Positions 1 to 9,065 are shown, counted from the first letter of the stretch. The stretch: 32,682 nucleotides of DNA from Bacillota bacterium (GCA_023400985.1 JAEXEN010000021.1:1-32682), one strand, 5' to 3'. Translations and numbers: made by a program. The notes: a model not told the origin generated them from the letters alone.

Positions 1-190
1 AGCAGAGCGTGGCGATACCGCTTGCAAAGATGGTGGTGGAAACCTGGAAACCCGTTATAAGTGCGACGGTGATGGTTGCCGGGAACATGACGATGACCTG
101 CTGCAGCGCGTAGAGCAGCAGTTTCCCAAGCGGGGGCCGCTCATCCGGCAGATAGCCGACAATTCCCCTTCTATTTGGATTCTGTTCCAT
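1..190 (-). CDS. NCS2-family nucleobase (uracil/xanthine-type) permease, N-terminal fragment
   Basis: The first 63 codons of a membrane permease are present and the gene runs off the left edge. The ATG at 190 follows a strong Shine-Dalgarno (GAGAGGGG). A polar N-terminus with the stretch YLPDERPPLGKLLLYALQQ leads into a hydrophobic first helix (VIVMFPATITVALITGF), which is the typical opening of NCS2 uracil/xanthine/urate permeases. Such proteins are H+ or Na+ symporters of nucleobases in the inner membrane. It lies 126 bp downstream of the molybdenum hydroxylase large subunit on the same strand, with no clear terminator between, so it probably supplies the hydroxylase substrate. The exact base transported cannot be told from this fragment. 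Confidence 0.8.
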   Translation of the reverse strand, partial: MEQNPNRRGIVGYLPDERPPLGKLLLYALQQVIVMFPATITVALITGFQVSTTIFASGIATLC

Positions 191-316
191 ATGATTCCCC
201 TCTCTTAACTTGTTGCAGTTCGGGACGTCCGTTCAGTGCTCCTTCGTTGCTGTAAAACCGATAACCCGGAATAGAATGTTGTCTTAGCGTCACCCCCTTT
301 TTCCTAAGCTGCGCGC

Positions 317-2674
317 TCAGCCCCGCTTTTTTTCGTGCAGGCGCAGATAGATGCGGTCTGCCGAGAGCGGGAGGTCGAAAAACTCCTCGCCTGTGGCATT
401 CGCCAGCGCGTTTGCGATCACCGACGTTACGGAGATCAGCGGATGTTCGCCGCAGCCGCGGGCGCCGTAAGGCCCGTCCATCTGCGGGGTCTCCACGTAC
501 ATCACATCCACCTTTTTCGGAACATCCTTAAACGTCGGTATCTTGTAATCGGTAAAGTTGCGCGTGATAAGGCGGCCCTTATCGTCGTAATATACCGCTT
601 CATAAAACGTTGTGCCGATGCCCTGCAGCGCGCCGCCCACCACCTGACCGCGCAGGAGCGCCGCGTTCATCACCTGTCCTATATCCAAAGAGCTTGCCAT
701 GTGCAATATGTCGATATCGCCGGTGTTAGAATCCACCTCGATCTCCACGGCGTGGGCACCGTAGGTCCAGTCAAGCGCGGTCTTGCCTTGGCCGGTTTCG
801 GCGTCCAGATTGGTGAGGCCCTGCGCGATGGACTTGCCGCGGCCGATCAGCGGTCCGCCTATGGCGTTCCCGTTTTCGAAGGTATATCCCATCGCAAGTT
901 TAGAAAGATGTACCCTCTCGTGGGGGTTTTGCTTCACATAGATATACTCGTCCTCAAGCTCGATCTCGTGCTTGGCGGCGCGCAGGATGACGCTTCCCAT
1001 CTCCAATATCTGCTCCTTGAGGTCGTCGCACGCTTCTATGACCGCCACGCCGCACAGCACCGTCATGCGGCTGGCCACCGTTTGCCAGTCATACGGGCTC
1101 AAATTGGTGTTGATGCTATGGGAAATGCCGATCTTTTCGATGGGGAAATGCAGGCGCTCGGCCACGATCTGCTTCATCACCGTATACGTGCCTTGTCCGT
1201 AATCCACACCGCCCACGCTTAGGCGCATGGTGCCGTCTTCATTCATCTGCAGCAGCGCCGAGGAGGCGCTCCAGGTGGGCATGGCCGGGGATTTTTGCAG
1301 CACCGCCGCCGCCTTACCACGGTATTTGCCCATTTTTCTCCATTCCGCCTTTTCCTCTTCCGTATAGGGCTTATCGAGGCCGATAGATTCCGCCACCTGC
1401 TTGAGGCACAGGTCCACCCTGCCGGTATTCTCGGTGATAAGCTCGCCCGTTATGGTTTTGCTGCCGGGCATGAGCAGGTTCTTGAGCCGAAGCTCCATGG
1501 GGTCCATATGAAGTGCTTTGGCGATGAGATCGCGCTGGCGCTCGATGCCGAAAAACACCTCCGGATGGCCGAAACCGCGGTAGGCGGTGCCGAATACGTG
1601 GTTGGTATAGACGGTTTTAGAGTCTACCTTCACGTTTTCGATATCATAAGGTCCGCAGCCCGTCACCGCCCCCGCCCGGCCGATGTTCACGCCGTAATCG
1701 GCATATGCGCCGGCGTCCCAGAGATATTCCACCTCCTCGGCGATGATGCGGCCTTCCTTGGTAACGCCCGTCTTGATGCGGGCAATGAGTCCCTGCCTGC
1801 AGGGAAGCGTGGAGCATTCCTCTTCCCGTATGGGGATGAGCTTCACTGGCTGGCCGCCGGCCGCCTTGGAAAGGAGACCAACCAGCGGCTCCATATGGAT
1901 GCCGCTCTTGCCGCCGAAGCCGCCGCCCACATAGGGCACGTTGACCTCGATATCGGTCTTCGGCAGGTTGAAAGCCACGGAAAATAGATCGCGTATGGAA
2001 AAGGGGGATTGGGAGCTGGAGTGGATTTTGATCTTATCCCCTATACCCCATTGGACGATGGTGCCGTGTGTCTCCAGGGGGATGTGGAACACCTGCGGCT
2101 GCTCGTAGGTATTTTCGATGATCAGATCCGCCTTTTTAAAAGCCTCCTCCGTATTGCCCTTGCGGATCTTGATGTGGCTTGCCACATTGGTGCCCGGTAT
2201 GGGGAAAAACACACCTTTGACGTGTGCGTACTCGCCGAGCTTTTCATGTACCAACGGGCTTTCGCTCTTAACGGCCTCCCGTACGTCCAACACGGCGGGC
2301 AAAGGCTCATACCCCACCTCAATGAGGTCCACGGCCATTTGGGCCGTCTCCGCATCCACCGCCGCCACGGCCGCTACCACCTCGCCGAAGTGGCGAACCT
2401 TGTCGGTGGCGATGATGGAGCGGTCCTGCATATAGATGCCGAGCTTATTGGCCCCCTGACGGCCGGTGATGACGGCGCGCACGCCGGGCAGCGCCTCCGC
2501 CTTTTTGATATCGACGGAGAGTATGTTGGCGTGGGCATAGGGGCTCGTCTTCACCCGCGCATGTAATAGGCCGTTCATCTTCAGGTCAGCCACATAGGGC
2601 GCGGTACCCGTCACCTTTTCGTAGCCGTCGTGACGCTGCACGCTCTTGCCGATGTATTGATACTTATTCTCCAT
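317..2674 (-). CDS. Molybdenum hydroxylase large (Mo-cofactor) subunit, xanthine dehydrogenase family
   Basis: This is the 785-residue molybdopterin-binding subunit of a three-subunit hydroxylase, which oxidises an aromatic N-heterocycle or aldehyde using water as the oxygen donor. It opens with the a/b-hammerhead domain (YIGKSVQRHDG...KVTGTAPY). It carries the family Mo-site motifs GGGFGGKSG (about 250-258) and AYRGFGHPE (about 364-372), and near the C-terminus GARGCGEHP with the expected catalytic Glu at about 744. The AYRGFG form is as in xanthine and nicotinate dehydrogenases, not the AYRCSFR form of CO dehydrogenase. It overlaps the 2Fe-2S gene by 11 nt. The ATG at 2674 is preferred; an in-frame GTG at 2683 is an alternative. 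The substrate cannot be assigned from sequence; xanthine, hypoxanthine or another heterocycle are all possible. Confidence 0.92.
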   Translation of the reverse strand: MENKYQYIGKSVQRHDGYEKVTGTAPYVADLKMNGLLHARVKTSPYAHANILSVDIKKAEALPGVRAVITGRQGANKLGIYMQDRSIIATDKVRHFGEVVAAVAAVDAETAQMAVDLIEVGYEPLPAVLDVREAVKSESPLVHEKLGEYAHVKGVFFPIPGTNVASHIKIRKGNTEEAFKKADLIIENTYEQPQVFHIPLETHGTIVQWGIGDKIKIHSSSQSPFSIRDLFSVAFNLPKTDIEVNVPYVGGGFGGKSGIHMEPLVGLLSKAAGGQPVKLIPIREEECSTLPCRQGLIARIKTGVTKEGRIIAEEVEYLWDAGAYADYGVNIGRAGAVTGCGPYDIENVKVDSKTVYTNHVFGTAYRGFGHPEVFFGIERQRDLIAKALHMDPMELRLKNLLMPGSKTITGELITENTGRVDLCLKQVAESIGLDKPYTEEEKAEWRKMGKYRGKAAAVLQKSPAMPTWSASSALLQMNEDGTMRLSVGGVDYGQGTYTVMKQIVAERLHFPIEKIGISHSINTNLSPYDWQTVASRMTVLCGVAVIEACDDLKEQILEMGSVILRAAKHEIELEDEYIYVKQNPHERVHLSKLAMGYTFENGNAIGGPLIGRGKSIAQGLTNLDAETGQGKTALDWTYGAHAVEIEVDSNTGDIDILHMASSLDIGQVMNAALLRGQVVGGALQGIGTTFYEAVYYDDKGRLITRNFTDYKIPTFKDVPKKVDVMYVETPQMDGPYGARGCGEHPLISVTSVIANALANATGEEFFDLPLSADRIYLRLHEKKRG

Positions 2675-3137
2675 TTTCTTCACCCGCTATCGCAGCAACT
2701 GCCGCAAGGATCGTTTCGTAGCCCGTGCACCGGCAAAGATTGCCCTCCATCGCCTCCAAAATCTCGTCTCTCGTCGGATGGGGGTTCTTGTTGAGAAGCG
2801 CCCGCGCGCGCATGATCATGCCGGGGGTGCAGAAGCCGCATTGGAGAGCATTATGTTGAAGAAAGCTCTTTTGCAGGTCGGAGAGCTCGCCGTTTTTGGC
2901 TTCGCCCTCGATGGTGCGTATATCGGCGCCCTCCGCCTCCATGGCCATCACCATGCAGGCGTTGACCGCCAAACCGTTAAATATCACGGTGCATGCGCCG
3001 CACTCGCCCGCGCCGCAGCCCTCTTTGGTCCCCGTGAGGCCCAGTTCCTCCCTTAAAAGCGTGACCAGCGTGGCATTCTCGCTGCACATCACATCGTACC
3101 CGATATCGTTGACCCTCACATGTATGTTGCGCTTCAT
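2664..3137 (-). CDS. Molybdenum hydroxylase small subunit, two [2Fe-2S] clusters
   Basis: A 157-residue electron-transfer subunit. The N-terminal plant-ferredoxin-type half has cysteines C41, C46, C49 and C61 (GCGAGECGACTV). The C-terminal helical half has C100, C103, C135 and C137 (QCGFCTPGM and CRCTGY). All eight ligands of the two [2Fe-2S] clusters are present and the length is normal for the family. It passes electrons from the Mo site to the FAD subunit. Its ATG overlaps the stop of the FAD subunit (ATGA), and its own end overlaps the large subunit, so the three are translationally coupled. Confidence 0.95.
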   Translation of the reverse strand: MKRNIHVRVNDIGYDVMCSENATLVTLLREELGLTGTKEGCGAGECGACTVIFNGLAVNACMVMAMEAEGADIRTIEGEAKNGELSDLQKSFLQHNALQCGFCTPGMIMRARALLNKNPHPTRDEILEAMEGNLCRCTGYETILAAVAAIAGEENGE

Positions 3138-3976
3138 GCCCGCACCTCCACCTTTTCACCCGCCGCGAAAGCATCCACCGCCAGGCCGGTAAAATACCGG
3201 AGCATGGCGAGCCTATACTCCTTCGAACTGCGCACATCCGAAATAGGCTTTGCCCGGACCGCGACTTTTTCGACGATCTCCGCCTTGGCCGATTTCAGCT
3301 CCGTGGGGGTAAAGCTTCCGATATCGGCGATCAGCACGGGCGTGGGTCCCACCGCGGCCGCCGCGAAGCGTAAGCCGCCGTCTGAACCGTAGAAGCCCGC
3401 AAGGCCCACCTGGGCGAGATCGTGACCCCGGATGCGCCGTTTTTTAAGGTATACGCCCCTGCCCGGCTGATTGGGCAAAGTAACTTTTACCACCAGTTCG
3501 TCGGGTGAAAGCACGTGTTTTTTGACGCCGGTGAAGAATTGGTTCAAAGGGATGATGCGTTCGCCCCTCGGCGAGCGGGTATGGACGGAAGCGTTCAGCA
3601 CCAGACAGGCGGGGATCATATCGCCGCCCGGGGAAGCGTTGCAGATATTGCCGGCAAGCGTGGCCCTGTTACGCAGCAGATCGTTTGCCAAAGTAACGGC
3701 CGCCTCCTGCAGCAGCTTGTGTTCCTCGTTTAAAAAACCGGCGCGCAAAATTTGGCTGCAAGTGACCGCCGCGCCGATCGAAAGCCCCTCGGGCGTGTAT
3801 GTAAATACGTTCAACTCGGGAATGCGTTTGACGTCCATCAAATACCGGCAATCCACCGCGCGCGCTCTAAGCAGTATGATCAGGTCCGTGCCGCCGTTTA
3901 AAAACCGCACGTCCTGTTTTTCACGAAGCAGCTCCATGGCTTGCGCGAGCGACGTCGGCTGCAGAAATTCAGGCAT
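3134..3976 (-). CDS. Molybdenum hydroxylase FAD-binding medium subunit
   Basis: A 280-residue FAD subunit of the CoxM/XdhB type that hands electrons to NAD+ or another acceptor. The N-terminus (PEFLQPTSLAQAMELL) is typical. The two FAD-binding motifs are visible: GGTDLI (about 28-33) and AGNICNASPGGDM (about 108-120). The C-terminal CO-dehydrogenase flavoprotein domain follows. The ATG at 3976 fits the family N-terminus; a GTG at 3985 is an in-frame alternative. It is the first gene of the hydroxylase trio and is followed by the 2Fe-2S subunit with a 4-nt overlap. Confidence 0.92.
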   Translation of the reverse strand: MPEFLQPTSLAQAMELLREKQDVRFLNGGTDLIILLRARAVDCRYLMDVKRIPELNVFTYTPEGLSIGAAVTCSQILRAGFLNEEHKLLQEAAVTLANDLLRNRATLAGNICNASPGGDMIPACLVLNASVHTRSPRGERIIPLNQFFTGVKKHVLSPDELVVKVTLPNQPGRGVYLKKRRIRGHDLAQVGLAGFYGSDGGLRFAAAAVGPTPVLIADIGSFTPTELKSAKAEIVEKVAVRAKPISDVRSSKEYRLAMLRYFTGLAVDAFAAGEKVEVRA

Positions 3977-3985
3977 GATCTCCAC

Positions 3986-4065
3986 CCCCCAATGAAAATC
4001 TTTCTGGTCTGAAATGCCGAAGGCCGGCAGCCAATCGTTTCGCTGTCGGCCCCCGGAACATGCTT
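3986..4065 (-). other. Short gap with a stem-loop between cyclase and hydroxylase genes
   Basis: The 80-bp gap holds an imperfect 10-bp stem on the transcribed strand (GGCCGACAGC pairing with GCTGCCGGCC, one mismatch, 10-nt loop) shortly after the cyclase stop codon. There is no T-run after it, so it is more likely an mRNA-stability or processing hairpin within the operon than a terminator. Confidence 0.35.
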
Positions 4066-4866
4066 TTAGATATCTTCAAATCCGTCAAACGCCACGATGC
4101 GGGTGATGCAGCTTTCGCCGTCCACCAGCCTCCATGGGAAGCAGCCGACCACAACGCGTCTGTTGCCGAGCTTACCGATCTCGCCCCCCAGGCACTCCGC
4201 ATGGATGGCCTCATAGGGCTTGAAGAACAGTTTTGTATGCATGGCCTGATACACATCCGGCCATGGATAGACCTCGTTGAGAGCCTTTCCATAGCGCTTT
4301 TGGAATGTTTCGTCGCAGATTTTGGCCTCCAGGGGCTCCCATTCGCGAATCTTGGTGTTCATGGGATGATCCGCACTGCCGCAATCCACGCCTATCCATT
4401 TGATCTTTTTATCGCGCACCCAATCGATGAGATCTAAAGAAGGGCCGGGGTGACGCAGCATGTAGCGCCGCTCGTCCGCTTCAGGGGAATCCCAGCCGTA
4501 TTTGTGATAACCCGTGTTGATGATGAGGATATCCCCCTCTTTCACCTCCACGCGCTTTTCGATATCCGCCGGGGTGTAGATGCCCCAATCCTCGGCCTGG
4601 TCGCTCAAGTCCACCACGGCAGCGGGGCCACAGAGCTTTGTTAGCTCCAGCGAAGCGATGTCGCGTCCGGCCGTGTCGAAGTGCAGCGGGCCGTCCAGGT
4701 GCGTGCCAACGTGGTTAGAGTGTGTCAGGAGCTGGCCGTTTGCGCCATTGGGGGTGAGCCGCTTGAAGTACTTCATCTGCAATGGCTCATAGGTAGGCCA
4801 CGGAGGTGTACCGATGCCGATGGGAATGGAAAGTTCATACATCTTGATATCGGACCATTTGCTCAT
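4066..4866 (-). CDS. Cyclase family protein (PF04199, kynurenine-formamidase-like metal hydrolase)
   Basis: A 266-residue member of the cyclase/kynurenine formamidase superfamily, whose characterised members are mostly metal-dependent hydrolases of formamide, cyclic imide or isatin amide bonds. The signature HVGTHLDGPLHF is present, with metal ligands H52, H56 and D58. Later conserved blocks are DCGSADHP (about 171-178) and HAECLGGEI (about 222-230). The ATG at 4866 follows AAGGAGG at a good distance. It sits directly upstream of the molybdenum hydroxylase genes, so hydrolytic ring opening of the oxidised heterocycle is a reasonable inference, but the substrate is unknown. Confidence 0.85.
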   Translation of the reverse strand: MSKWSDIKMYELSIPIGIGTPPWPTYEPLQMKYFKRLTPNGANGQLLTHSNHVGTHLDGPLHFDTAGRDIASLELTKLCGPAAVVDLSDQAEDWGIYTPADIEKRVEVKEGDILIINTGYHKYGWDSPEADERRYMLRHPGPSLDLIDWVRDKKIKWIGVDCGSADHPMNTKIREWEPLEAKICDETFQKRYGKALNEVYPWPDVYQAMHTKLFFKPYEAIHAECLGGEIGKLGNRRVVVGCFPWRLVDGESCITRIVAFDGFEDI

Positions 4867-4894
4867 TAGATTGTTCCTCCTTGATGAATAATTT

Positions 4895-5170
4895 TAAGGT
4901 AAGGGGAGTCGAACCCTTGCGCCTAAAAACTGCCAGTTCGGCGCACGTCTTTGTCATCGTCGGTCGCCGTAGCCCCACTACGGCTCCCTCCTCTTTCGCG
5001 ACCTGCACCCAAACCGGCAGTTTTTAGGTCGCAGAGTTTAGAGGGTCGCAAAGCATGTCAGCGCTAGGCGCCGGACGCAGGCGTAGCGGTGCCTACGGCG
5101 AGTACCGGAACACGGCGATGGCGTGCTTTCCGGCCCTCTAAACCGCAAGGGTTCAACTCCCCTTACCTTA
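4895..5170. repeat. 276-bp nested palindromic element with 27-bp terminal inverted repeats
   Basis: The ends (4895-4921 and 5144-5170) are 27-bp inverted repeats with one mismatch, beginning TAAGGTAAGGGGAGT. Inside are a perfect 13-bp inverted pair (CCTAAAAACTGCC at 4922-4934 with 5016-5028), a small hairpin (CCGTAG...CTACGG at 4967-4983), and a 22-bp pair with three mismatches (5036-5057 with 5122-5143). The outermost bases are TA on both sides, as expected for TA target duplication. No ORF of note lies inside. It fills the gap between the DUF1116 gene and the cyclase gene and looks like a MITE or foldback element inserted in the operon. The termini mimic a tRNA T-arm, but no tRNA can be folded. 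Confidence 0.8.
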
Positions 5171-5176
5171 TGGCCG

Positions 5177-6604
5177 TTACTCCGTCCAAGCCTTAGCGCA
5201 GGCGTTTAGCGCCTGTTTGAAACAATTCTCTGGGGGATGCACGAGCCCCGCGCCAACCTGGCCCACGCCATATCGCTTATGCGCTATCCCCGTGTTGATG
5301 ATGGGGCGGATACCCGTTTCGATCACCTTGACGAGGTCGATCCCCGCGGCGCTGCCGCGAAAGTCCAGTGCGGGTATCTTGTAGATACGGCTTTCGCCTT
5401 GGGTGATCTCATACATCTGCAGCGAGTAATTTACCGCGTCTGCCGCCCTACCTCCAACAAACTGCACGATGGCGGGGGCCGCGGCCATTGAGAAGCCGCC
5501 TATGCCGGCCGTTTCGGTGATGCAGGAATCCCCGAGGTCCGGCGCCGCGTCCTCCTCCGTAAAGCCGGGAAAATAGAGGCCCTCGACCATTTCGGCCTGC
5601 GCTATGAACCATCTGTCCGGCCCGAGGCCCGCGATGCGGATGCCGAAATCCGTCCCGTTGCGGCACATGGTCCCTACGATGGTGCTAAACGGGATATCAA
5701 AGACGGGATCCATCGTCGCCTTCATGGCCGGCATGGAGAGATTGAGGAAGGTATGGTCGTTGCCGTTGATGAAGGCGACGGCGTCCGCCTTTTCGCGGTT
5801 TGGTACATCCAGCGTTAGAATTGCCCCGATAAGCTCCCGTATCAAAAGCGAGGTGGCTGCCCTGTTGCGGTTATGCGCCTCGTCGCCCATCTGCAGGCTC
5901 TGGGCGATGAGCAGCCTGAGGTCGATTTCCCCTTTTTTCTGAAGCGCCGCCTTCAGGACGGGGTAAAGATGCTCCGCCATCCAATGCAGCCGGTCAAAAA
6001 CCTCCTCATCGCAGGCGCCGAAGCGCAGTACCTTGCCGAGGCCCTCGTTCATGGTGCAGTAGGCCCTGTTGCCGAATGTTTTGTTCTCGACGATCCACAC
6101 CGGCATAGACGGCGTAATAACGCCCGCCATAGGGCCTACGGCGCTGTGCATGTGGCAGGGGTCGAAGCGGATTTTGCCAGAAGCGGCCAGTTTCTCCGCC
6201 TCCGTGAGGTCCTTTGCCAAACCTTCGTAGATGAGGCCGCCCATCACGGCGCCCCTTTGGGGGCCGCACATCCTGTCCCAGGTTATGGGGGGGCCGGCGT
6301 GGAGGATGGTATCCTCCGCCATGCCGGGGATCACATCCCGGGCGATCCCCATGCCGATGAGCACGGGCTGCGCGTTTTGGATGCGGCTTAGAGCCTCTTC
6401 GTTGGCATTCCTGATCTTCTCTTGCATGACCGGGGTCTGGAGCTTTCGCAAGCTGGCGGCGGTTTCCTTATCGCCCCCGGCGACGGGCTTCCAGTTCACG
6501 TGCACATATTTCTTACCCTGTTCTTCAAGATCCTGCGCAAAGGACCCGATACCCAGATTGACCACATGCAACTCTTTAAGAAACAGCTCGTTCAGCTTGT
6601 TCAT
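5177..6604 (-). CDS. DUF1116 protein, AllG/YlbE-like subunit of an oxamate-carbamoyltransferase-type complex
   Basis: A 475-residue protein of the DUF1116 family (E. coli YlbE). In E. coli, fdrA, ylbE and ylbF form the oxamate carbamoyltransferase (AllFGH) that ends anaerobic allantoin breakdown. Recognisable stretches are VNWKPVAGGDK near residue 36-46 and NRNRAATSLLIRELIG in the middle. It is cytosolic with no membrane segment. The ATG overlaps the stop of the FdrA gene (ATGA), so the two are translationally coupled. Because no allantoinase or ureidoglycolate gene lies in the window, the acceptor may not be oxamate; a related carbamoyl-transfer or amide chemistry is inferred. Confidence 0.85.
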   Translation of the reverse strand: MNKLNELFLKELHVVNLGIGSFAQDLEEQGKKYVHVNWKPVAGGDKETAASLRKLQTPVMQEKIRNANEEALSRIQNAQPVLIGMGIARDVIPGMAEDTILHAGPPITWDRMCGPQRGAVMGGLIYEGLAKDLTEAEKLAASGKIRFDPCHMHSAVGPMAGVITPSMPVWIVENKTFGNRAYCTMNEGLGKVLRFGACDEEVFDRLHWMAEHLYPVLKAALQKKGEIDLRLLIAQSLQMGDEAHNRNRAATSLLIRELIGAILTLDVPNREKADAVAFINGNDHTFLNLSMPAMKATMDPVFDIPFSTIVGTMCRNGTDFGIRIAGLGPDRWFIAQAEMVEGLYFPGFTEEDAAPDLGDSCITETAGIGGFSMAAAPAIVQFVGGRAADAVNYSLQMYEITQGESRIYKIPALDFRGSAAGIDLVKVIETGIRPIINTGIAHKRYGVGQVGAGLVHPPENCFKQALNACAKAWTE

Positions 6605-8175
6605 TTCGCTCCCTCCCCCCTTATATGGTCCCGCACAAGAAGCGCAAAACGGGCGGCTTGCGCGTTCGACGGCAGCACCACTGCGCCCGCGTCCTGAAGC
6701 TTTTGGCGGGTCTTACTGAGGTTTTGGGGGTCCCCCTCCGTTCCGCAAACGGAAGCGACGCAGCATAGATACCGCCCCGCGGCGTCCGCCTCCGCCCGGG
6801 CGGCGCGGATGGCTTCCGCTAAATCCTGCGCCGGGTTTGGATGGCTGCCGTAGCCGATGACGCAATCCGTCAGGATGACGGCGCATTCGCTGTCGCGCCC
6901 GTCGCGCACCACGCGCTCCGCCCGAAGGGAAGGATCGATCATCGGGTGCGGACGGCCCACCGTAAATTCGTCATCTCCAAAATCGAGGAAGGTATTTTGG
7001 CGGCTGTCATTGCTGCGGGCGTTACTAAGATAGTCTTCCTTTCTTAAGGGGATGTTGCTGTAGATGTGAGAGAGCTTATCGATCATGAACTTCATGGCTT
7101 CGTCGCACAGCGTGCCGCCGGTGTAGAAGCCGCGGATGTATTTTTGCCCGGGCGCGAATTTTAGGGCGATCTCTTCGGCGAGAGCCCCGGCCTTTTCCTC
7201 TCCCATTTCAAAGCCCACGTGATCCTCCGGCTTCTTACCTTTTGAAAGCGCCACGGCCTTGTACGCCGCATCCTCGAGCGTCAGAGCCGGTATAAGCCCG
7301 TGCGCGCGCACCTCATCGGGGTCGCCGCCGATGAAACATATGACCGCCGGCTTAAGAGCCGCTTTGGCGATGCGGAGCATCTCCTCCGCGATCTCCTTTG
7401 CGGGGGGCTTGGAAACGAGGACGAGCACCTTGGTTTTAGGATCCTGGATCAGCGCGTTCAGGCAAAGCTTCATCATCAGTCCGCCGATCTCTTTTTTTAG
7501 ATCGCGGCCGCCTGTGCCGAGAAGCTGTGAAATGCCGCCGCCAAACCGGTCTATGAGGGAGGAGACCTCCTGCGCGCCGGTGCCGCTGGCGGCCACAATG
7601 CCGATATCGCCGCACCGCACCACGTTGGCGAAGGCCAACGGTACCCCGTTGATGACGGCCGTGCCGCAATCCGGCCCCATCACCAATAGCTCATGCTTCA
7701 CCGCGTATTCCTTGAGCGCCTTTTCCTCCTCGACGGTCACGTTGTCGGAAAAGAGCATCACGTTGATATCCTTATCCAAACAGCTTTGAGCGACGTCCGC
7801 CGCATACCTGCCTGGTACGGAAATCACCGCCATGTTGAGCTTTGGATCGATCTTGAGAGCTCCGTCCAAAGTCGGCGGAGAATAGGACGCCTTTGCGGAC
7901 TCGGATTTTTTGTTGAGCATTTCGTCCGTTTTTTCCACGCAGGCTTTGAAGGCCGCCTCATCCGTACATTCGACGGCGACAAAGAAATCGTTCGGCGAAA
8001 CCGCCTCAAAACCGGGCGCGTTAAGCCCGCTATTTTGGGCCAGCTCCCGGTTCAATTCCGTGCCCATGCCGACCAATGCCTGCTTCACGCCGGCGATCTT
8101 TTTTAAATCCTTCGAGATGATCATCAAGGTCACGGAATCATAATACGCGTTCTTTCGGATTTCCAGTTTAACCAA
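6601..8175 (-). CDS. FdrA-family protein (AllF-like), acyl-CoA-synthetase-fold subunit
   Basis: A 524-residue FdrA homologue (E. coli FdrA is about 555). The middle shows the succinyl-CoA-synthetase-like fold: MGPDCGT (about 166-172) and the glycine-rich GIVAASGTGAQEV (about 192-204), followed by SQLLGTGGRDL. In E. coli the equivalent AllF works with AllG and AllH as oxamate carbamoyltransferase, releasing carbamoyl phosphate. The start is taken as TTG at 8175 because GGAGG lies 8 nt upstream and the family N-terminus (VKLEIRKNAYYDSVTLM) begins there. The frame stays open upstream to 8310 only inside the preceding gene. The stop of the DUF2877 gene lies at 8177-8179, just upstream of this start. 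Confidence 0.88.
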   Translation of the reverse strand: MVKLEIRKNAYYDSVTLMIISKDLKKIAGVKQALVGMGTELNRELAQNSGLNAPGFEAVSPNDFFVAVECTDEAAFKACVEKTDEMLNKKSESAKASYSPPTLDGALKIDPKLNMAVISVPGRYAADVAQSCLDKDINVMLFSDNVTVEEEKALKEYAVKHELLVMGPDCGTAVINGVPLAFANVVRCGDIGIVAASGTGAQEVSSLIDRFGGGISQLLGTGGRDLKKEIGGLMMKLCLNALIQDPKTKVLVLVSKPPAKEIAEEMLRIAKAALKPAVICFIGGDPDEVRAHGLIPALTLEDAAYKAVALSKGKKPEDHVGFEMGEEKAGALAEEIALKFAPGQKYIRGFYTGGTLCDEAMKFMIDKLSHIYSNIPLRKEDYLSNARSNDSRQNTFLDFGDDEFTVGRPHPMIDPSLRAERVVRDGRDSECAVILTDCVIGYGSHPNPAQDLAEAIRAARAEADAAGRYLCCVASVCGTEGDPQNLSKTRQKLQDAGAVVLPSNAQAARFALLVRDHIRGEGAK

Positions 8176-8176
8176 T

Positions 8177-9061
8177 CTATCCACCTCCATGGGTTTGCAA
8201 AGAAAGGACGATGCCGGTAAGGATATCCGCGCCGGAGGCGGCGCCGATATGAAGGATGCGCAAAGCGAAGGCATGAAGCCGCTGTTCGGGCGCGCCGGAA
8301 AAGAGAGCATGAAGAAGGTCCAGTATAGCTTGAGACGCCAAGCCGTCCCCGCATTGGCGGAGGAACGCGCCGCTTATATCGTTGGTTTTCTCCGCCGCGG
8401 CATATAAGGCGGACCGCCCCATAAAAAGCGCCTCTTCACGATCCAGCCCTTTGGCGCGGGCCAAAGGATAATAGGCGCACACATACCCGAGAAGCATATC
8501 GTCCGACGAAGGGGTCAGGCCGATCCCGCAGCCCGCGATCGCTTGAGCCGCAAGCGCGGCGGCACTTGGATCCAAAGCTAAAAAGGCTTCATGGAGCGCG
8601 GGCAGGCGCGGCCGGATCATGGCGCTATACGGGGTATCGGCCCTAGCTAGGGCCAGCGGAAGCATGCCCTCGCCGTTTCCCTGCTCGCAAAGTAACGCTT
8701 TGAGAGCCGGTAGACCAAGCCGCGCCGGGACATTGCCGCTTACCTTCTCCCAAGTATCGAGACTCCGCACCCCTGCGCCGCCGAAATTCACCTCAAAATC
8801 CGCCTCGGGCACTTGTATCCCCGCACGGCTTACAGACGCCCGCATATTAGGGTGTAATCCCATCCCCGTGAAAGGCGCACCCGTTTGCACCGTGCAGGAC
8901 ATCGGATACAGGCCTTTTTCCACAGGGAGTACGGATTTTATGTCCCCCGCGGTCATGAGATTCACCGCCCGGTCGAATACCGAGTGGACTTTTCCTTCCG
9001 CCGCGCCCGCAATTAGCGTCTGCTCCCATGCGGCGCACAGTTGCTCCGCTTTGAGTATCAA
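8177..9061 (-). CDS. DUF2877 protein (AllH/YlbF-like)
   Basis: A DUF2877-family protein, the third partner of FdrA and DUF1116 in the E. coli allantoin locus (YlbF, AllH). The conserved glycine-rich IAGCGIGLTPSSDDMLLGY stretch in the C-terminal half is the clearest family mark. Two starts are possible: TTG at 9061 after AAAAGG (294 aa), used here because it avoids a long overlap, or ATG at 9103 (308 aa), which overlaps the DUF35 gene by 38 nt and adds residues without family character. Its 3-prime end contains the Shine-Dalgarno of the FdrA gene, so the genes are tightly coupled. Confidence 0.82.
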   Translation of the reverse strand: MILKAEQLCAAWEQTLIAGAAEGKVHSVFDRAVNLMTAGDIKSVLPVEKGLYPMSCTVQTGAPFTGMGLHPNMRASVSRAGIQVPEADFEVNFGGAGVRSLDTWEKVSGNVPARLGLPALKALLCEQGNGEGMLPLALARADTPYSAMIRPRLPALHEAFLALDPSAAALAAQAIAGCGIGLTPSSDDMLLGYVCAYYPLARAKGLDREEALFMGRSALYAAAEKTNDISGAFLRQCGDGLASQAILDLLHALFSGAPEQRLHAFALRILHIGAASGADILTGIVLSLQTHGGG

Positions 9062-9065
9062 TTTG

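Noticed and set aside
4895..4921. tRNA 3-prime end (T-arm-like GGTTCGACTCCC on the minus strand)
   Set aside because: The T-stem has a mismatch, no anticodon or D-arm can be found upstream, and the same sequence is repeated inverted at 5144-5170, so it is an element terminus.
8176..8310. 45-residue N-terminal extension of the FdrA-like protein
   Set aside because: It lies inside the DUF2877 gene, has no family similarity, and a good Shine-Dalgarno points to TTG 8175.
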